Source of the DNA: Agarilytica sp045430345
GTDB taxonomy: Bacteria; Pseudomonadota; Gammaproteobacteria; Pseudomonadales; Cellvibrionaceae
Assembly: GCA_045430345.1 (NCBI GenBank)
Contig: JAILXT010000001.1
Location: forward strand, 744,001 to 808,000
Length of the DNA: 64,000 bases
Direction of reading: 5' to 3'
The position numbers were made by a program, and so were the translations under genes. The notes under the pieces were generated by a model. It was not told the origin of the DNA, searched no databases, and saw only the letters and a program-made list of their open reading frames with translations. Every line of letters starts with the position of its first letter. Position 1 is the stretch's first letter. This document shows, one piece after another, positions 62,019 through 64,000 of the stretch.

Positions 62019-63671
62019 ATGATGGATGCACCAGAACGTGAATCTATGGAATACGACGTTGTTATTGTGGGGGCTGGTCCAGCAGGCTTAAGCACTGCAT
62101 GTCGTCTAAAACAACTCAACCAAGATATCAATGTCTGTGTTGTTGAAAAAGGTTCAGAAGTCGGTGCGCATATATTGTCAGGTGCCGTCCTAGAGCCTTC
62201 GGCATTAACCGAACTATTTCCCGATTGGAAATCACTAGGTGCACCGTTAAAAACAGCGGTAACGCACGACAATATCTACCTATTTAATGGCGCGTCATCT
62301 GCGTTAAAAATTCCCTCGATGTTTGCGCCCAAAACCATGCACAACCATGGAAATTATATTATCAGTCTCGGTAACTTGTGTCGTTGGCTGGGAGAGCAAG
62401 CGGAAAATCTCGGCGTTGAAATATTCCCAGGCTTCGCAGCGGCAGATATTGCCTGGAATGATGACGGCAGTGTTAAAGGTATTATTACCGGCGATATGGG
62501 TGTATCGGAGTCATTGGAACAAAAAGATGGCTACATGCCCGGTATGGAGCTGCATGCAAAATATACCGTTTTCGCGGAAGGCTCTAGAGGCCATTTAGGT
62601 AAAAACCTGATTAATCACTTCAAGCTAGATGCGGGCAAAGATCCACAGCATTACGGTATCGGCATTAAAGAACTCTGGAAAGTCCCAAGCGAAAAGCACC
62701 AAGAAGGACTTGTGGTACATACGGCAGGGTGGCCTCTATCAGAGTCAGGGTCCGCCGGTGGTGGTTTTCTTTATCACATCGAAGACAACCAGGTTGCAGT
62801 AGGTTTAATTACCGACCTGTCCTACTCCAATCCGCATGTGAGCCCATTTGATGAATTTCAACGCTACAAGCACCATCCCAAAATAGCAGAAACCCTAGCG
62901 GGTGGAGAACGTATCGCCTACGGTGCGCGTGCGCTAACAAAAGGCGGCATGCAAAGCCAGCCTAAAATGCATTTCCCCGGCGGTTTACTCATTGGCGATG
63001 ATGCAGGCACACTCAATTTTGCGAAAATTAAAGGCTCCCATACCGCAATGAAGTCTGGAATGATCGCAGCGAAAGTCATTTCGGAAGCGTTAGCCGAGAA
63101 TCAAGCGAATACGGATTTAACATCGTACGCGAAAGAATATGTGAAATCGTCCGTGTTTACAGAGCTTCGTGCGCAACGGAATTTTGGCCCTGCGCAACAT
63201 AAATGGGGCAATTTATTGGGTTCAGCTTACGCATTTATCGATATCAATCTCTTTAACGGTACATTACCCTGGACGCTTCGTGACCCCAAACCCGATCACG
63301 CCACAATGAAAGCAGCGGCGAATAGTTCACCTATTAACTACCCCAAACCCGATGGAAAACTGAGTTTTGATAAATTGAGTTCCGTGTATTTATCGAACAC
63401 AAACCATGAAGAGGATCAGCCCGTTCACCTGCAGCTGGCGGATGGATCAATTCCGCTATCGGTAAATTTAAAACAATTTGATGAGCCTGCGCAGCGATAC
63501 TGCCCTGCCGGTGTTTATGAAGTTGTGGAAAATGAACAGGGCGAAAAATTATTTCAGATCAACGCACAAAACTGTGTGCATTGTAAAACCTGCGACATAA
63601 AGGATCCGTCACAAAACATTACTTGGGTATGCCCGGAAGGCGGCGGTGGCCCCAACTATCCCAATATGTAA
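62019..63671 (+). CDS. Electron-transfer flavoprotein-ubiquinone oxidoreductase
   Basis: The 550-aa membrane-associated enzyme passes electrons from ETF to ubiquinone. It has an N-terminal FAD-binding motif (VVIVGAGPAGLSTA), the ubiquinone region (GYMPGMELHAKYTVFAEGS) and a C-terminal 4Fe-4S domain with Cys in RYCPAGVYE, QNCVHCKTCDIKDPSQNI and WVCPEGGGGP. GGGGAG lies just upstream; a second ATG at 62022 is equally possible. It is divergent from etfBA and completes the chain. Confidence 0.97.
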   Translation: MMDAPERESMEYDVVIVGAGPAGLSTACRLKQLNQDINVCVVEKGSEVGAHILSGAVLEPSALTELFPDWKSLGAPLKTAVTHDNIYLFNGASSALKIPSMFAPKTMHNHGNYIISLGNLCRWLGEQAENLGVEIFPGFAAADIAWNDDGSVKGIITGDMGVSESLEQKDGYMPGMELHAKYTVFAEGSRGHLGKNLINHFKLDAGKDPQHYGIGIKELWKVPSEKHQEGLVVHTAGWPLSESGSAGGGFLYHIEDNQVAVGLITDLSYSNPHVSPFDEFQRYKHHPKIAETLAGGERIAYGARALTKGGMQSQPKMHFPGGLLIGDDAGTLNFAKIKGSHTAMKSGMIAAKVISEALAENQANTDLTSYAKEYVKSSVFTELRAQRNFGPAQHKWGNLLGSAYAFIDINLFNGTLPWTLRDPKPDHATMKAAANSSPINYPKPDGKLSFDKLSSVYLSNTNHEEDQPVHLQLADGSIPLSVNLKQFDEPAQRYCPAGVYEVVENEQGEKLFQINAQNCVHCKTCDIKDPSQNITWVCPEGGGGPNYPNM

Positions 63672-63680
63672 GCATGACGT

Positions 63681-64000
63681 TTAAGACGCTTTTTTACCGG
63701 TAATTGCGTGGATGTAATGTCTTGCAGCATCACGGTATAAATCGAGTGGTAAGCTGTCGTTCGGTGCAAACATTCGGCTGCGGCTGACGATACTGCCTAC
63801 GTCGATGAGTTTTTTTGTTCGTACTTCGTATATAAGGACCTGAAATACCGCACGATCAGGACCATAGGATTGCGCATCACTGAGCGCCTTACCTTCACGT
63901 AACTCTTGTTCGGTATTAAGTTTATTTTCTACCAGCACAAGACTCGGCCAAAAAAGGAGCTCACTGGAATCGGACCTCGCTAGCTCAAGTGCCTTATCAA
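63681..64000 (-). CDS. Partial protein at the right edge (possibly DUF4823-like)
   Basis: The minus-strand frame stays open from base 64000 to the stop at 63681, so the N-terminus lies outside the window. The 105 visible residues include SELLFWPSLVLVENKL, AVFQVLIYEVRTKKLIDVGS and a helical end (LYRDAARHYIHAITG). The pattern recalls DUF4823-type lipoproteins, but this is uncertain. Confidence 0.55.
   Translation of the reverse strand, partial: DKALELARSDSSELLFWPSLVLVENKLNTEQELREGKALSDAQSYGPDRAVFQVLIYEVRTKKLIDVGSIVSRSRMFAPNDSLPLDLYRDAARHYIHAITGKKAS

Overview
The window looks like a chromosomal segment of a Gram-negative gammaproteobacterium, probably marine or environmental. The evidence is conserved housekeeping genes of that group (tail-specific protease Prc, EtfAB with ETF-ubiquinone oxidoreductase, agmatine-to-putrescine enzymes, an MltF-like transglycosylase), outer-membrane proteins, lipoboxes and FNR-type boxes. 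A Cellvibrionales-like host would fit, but that is inference. No rRNA or tRNA gene was recognised.

Bases 1-17800 form a copper and heavy-metal resistance island. A CadR/PbrR-type MerR regulator faces a metal efflux gene that runs off the left edge, with a textbook MerR operator between them. Then comes a Cus-type RND efflux system (TolC-like, adaptor with fused CusF domain, CusA-like pump) preceded by a DUF411 lipoprotein. It is followed by small His-rich periplasmic proteins, a monoheme and a diheme cytochrome c, and an outer-membrane barrel. A second MerR gene then heads an operon with a CopA-type ATPase, DUF5676 and DUF2933 membrane proteins, an isoprenylcysteine methyltransferase-like protein and a Met/His-rich periplasmic protein, followed by an HMA-like protein and a YHS-domain protein. 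Several short unannotated ORFs are tucked into these operons.

Bases 17870-29030 are a mobile accessory region. It holds a 325-aa tyrosine recombinase, a KfrA-like coiled-coil protein, a DUF5131 three-Cys protein with its TcmP partner, a pair of closely related 413/414-aa tyrosine recombinases, an SprT-like metallopeptidase and a Tn3-family transposase.

Bases 29089-37168 hold an outer-membrane barrel gene, two tandem paralogous ABC substrate-binding lipoprotein-like genes, and a complete Liv/Urt-type ABC importer operon in the opposite direction.

Bases 37208-46865 are a minus-strand cluster of mostly unrecognised genes: a repeat/Ig-like protein, a LysM plus peptidoglycan-binding protein, a small acidic protein, a beta-propeller-like lipoprotein, a 1515-aa protein with an OmpA domain, a formylglycine-generating-enzyme-like lipoprotein and an orphan protein. 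The layout resembles envelope or contractile-injection effector modules. The 3' end of the 1515-aa gene appears frameshifted, or recoded, into the following gene.

Bases 47292-64000 are core chromosome: SlyD-type FKBP, a 36-aa membrane peptide behind an FNR-type promoter, agmatine deiminase and N-carbamoylputrescine amidase, DUF808, MltF-like, Prc, a degenerate hybrid histidine kinase, EtfBA and ETF-QO divergent from each other, and a partial lipoprotein-like gene at the right edge.
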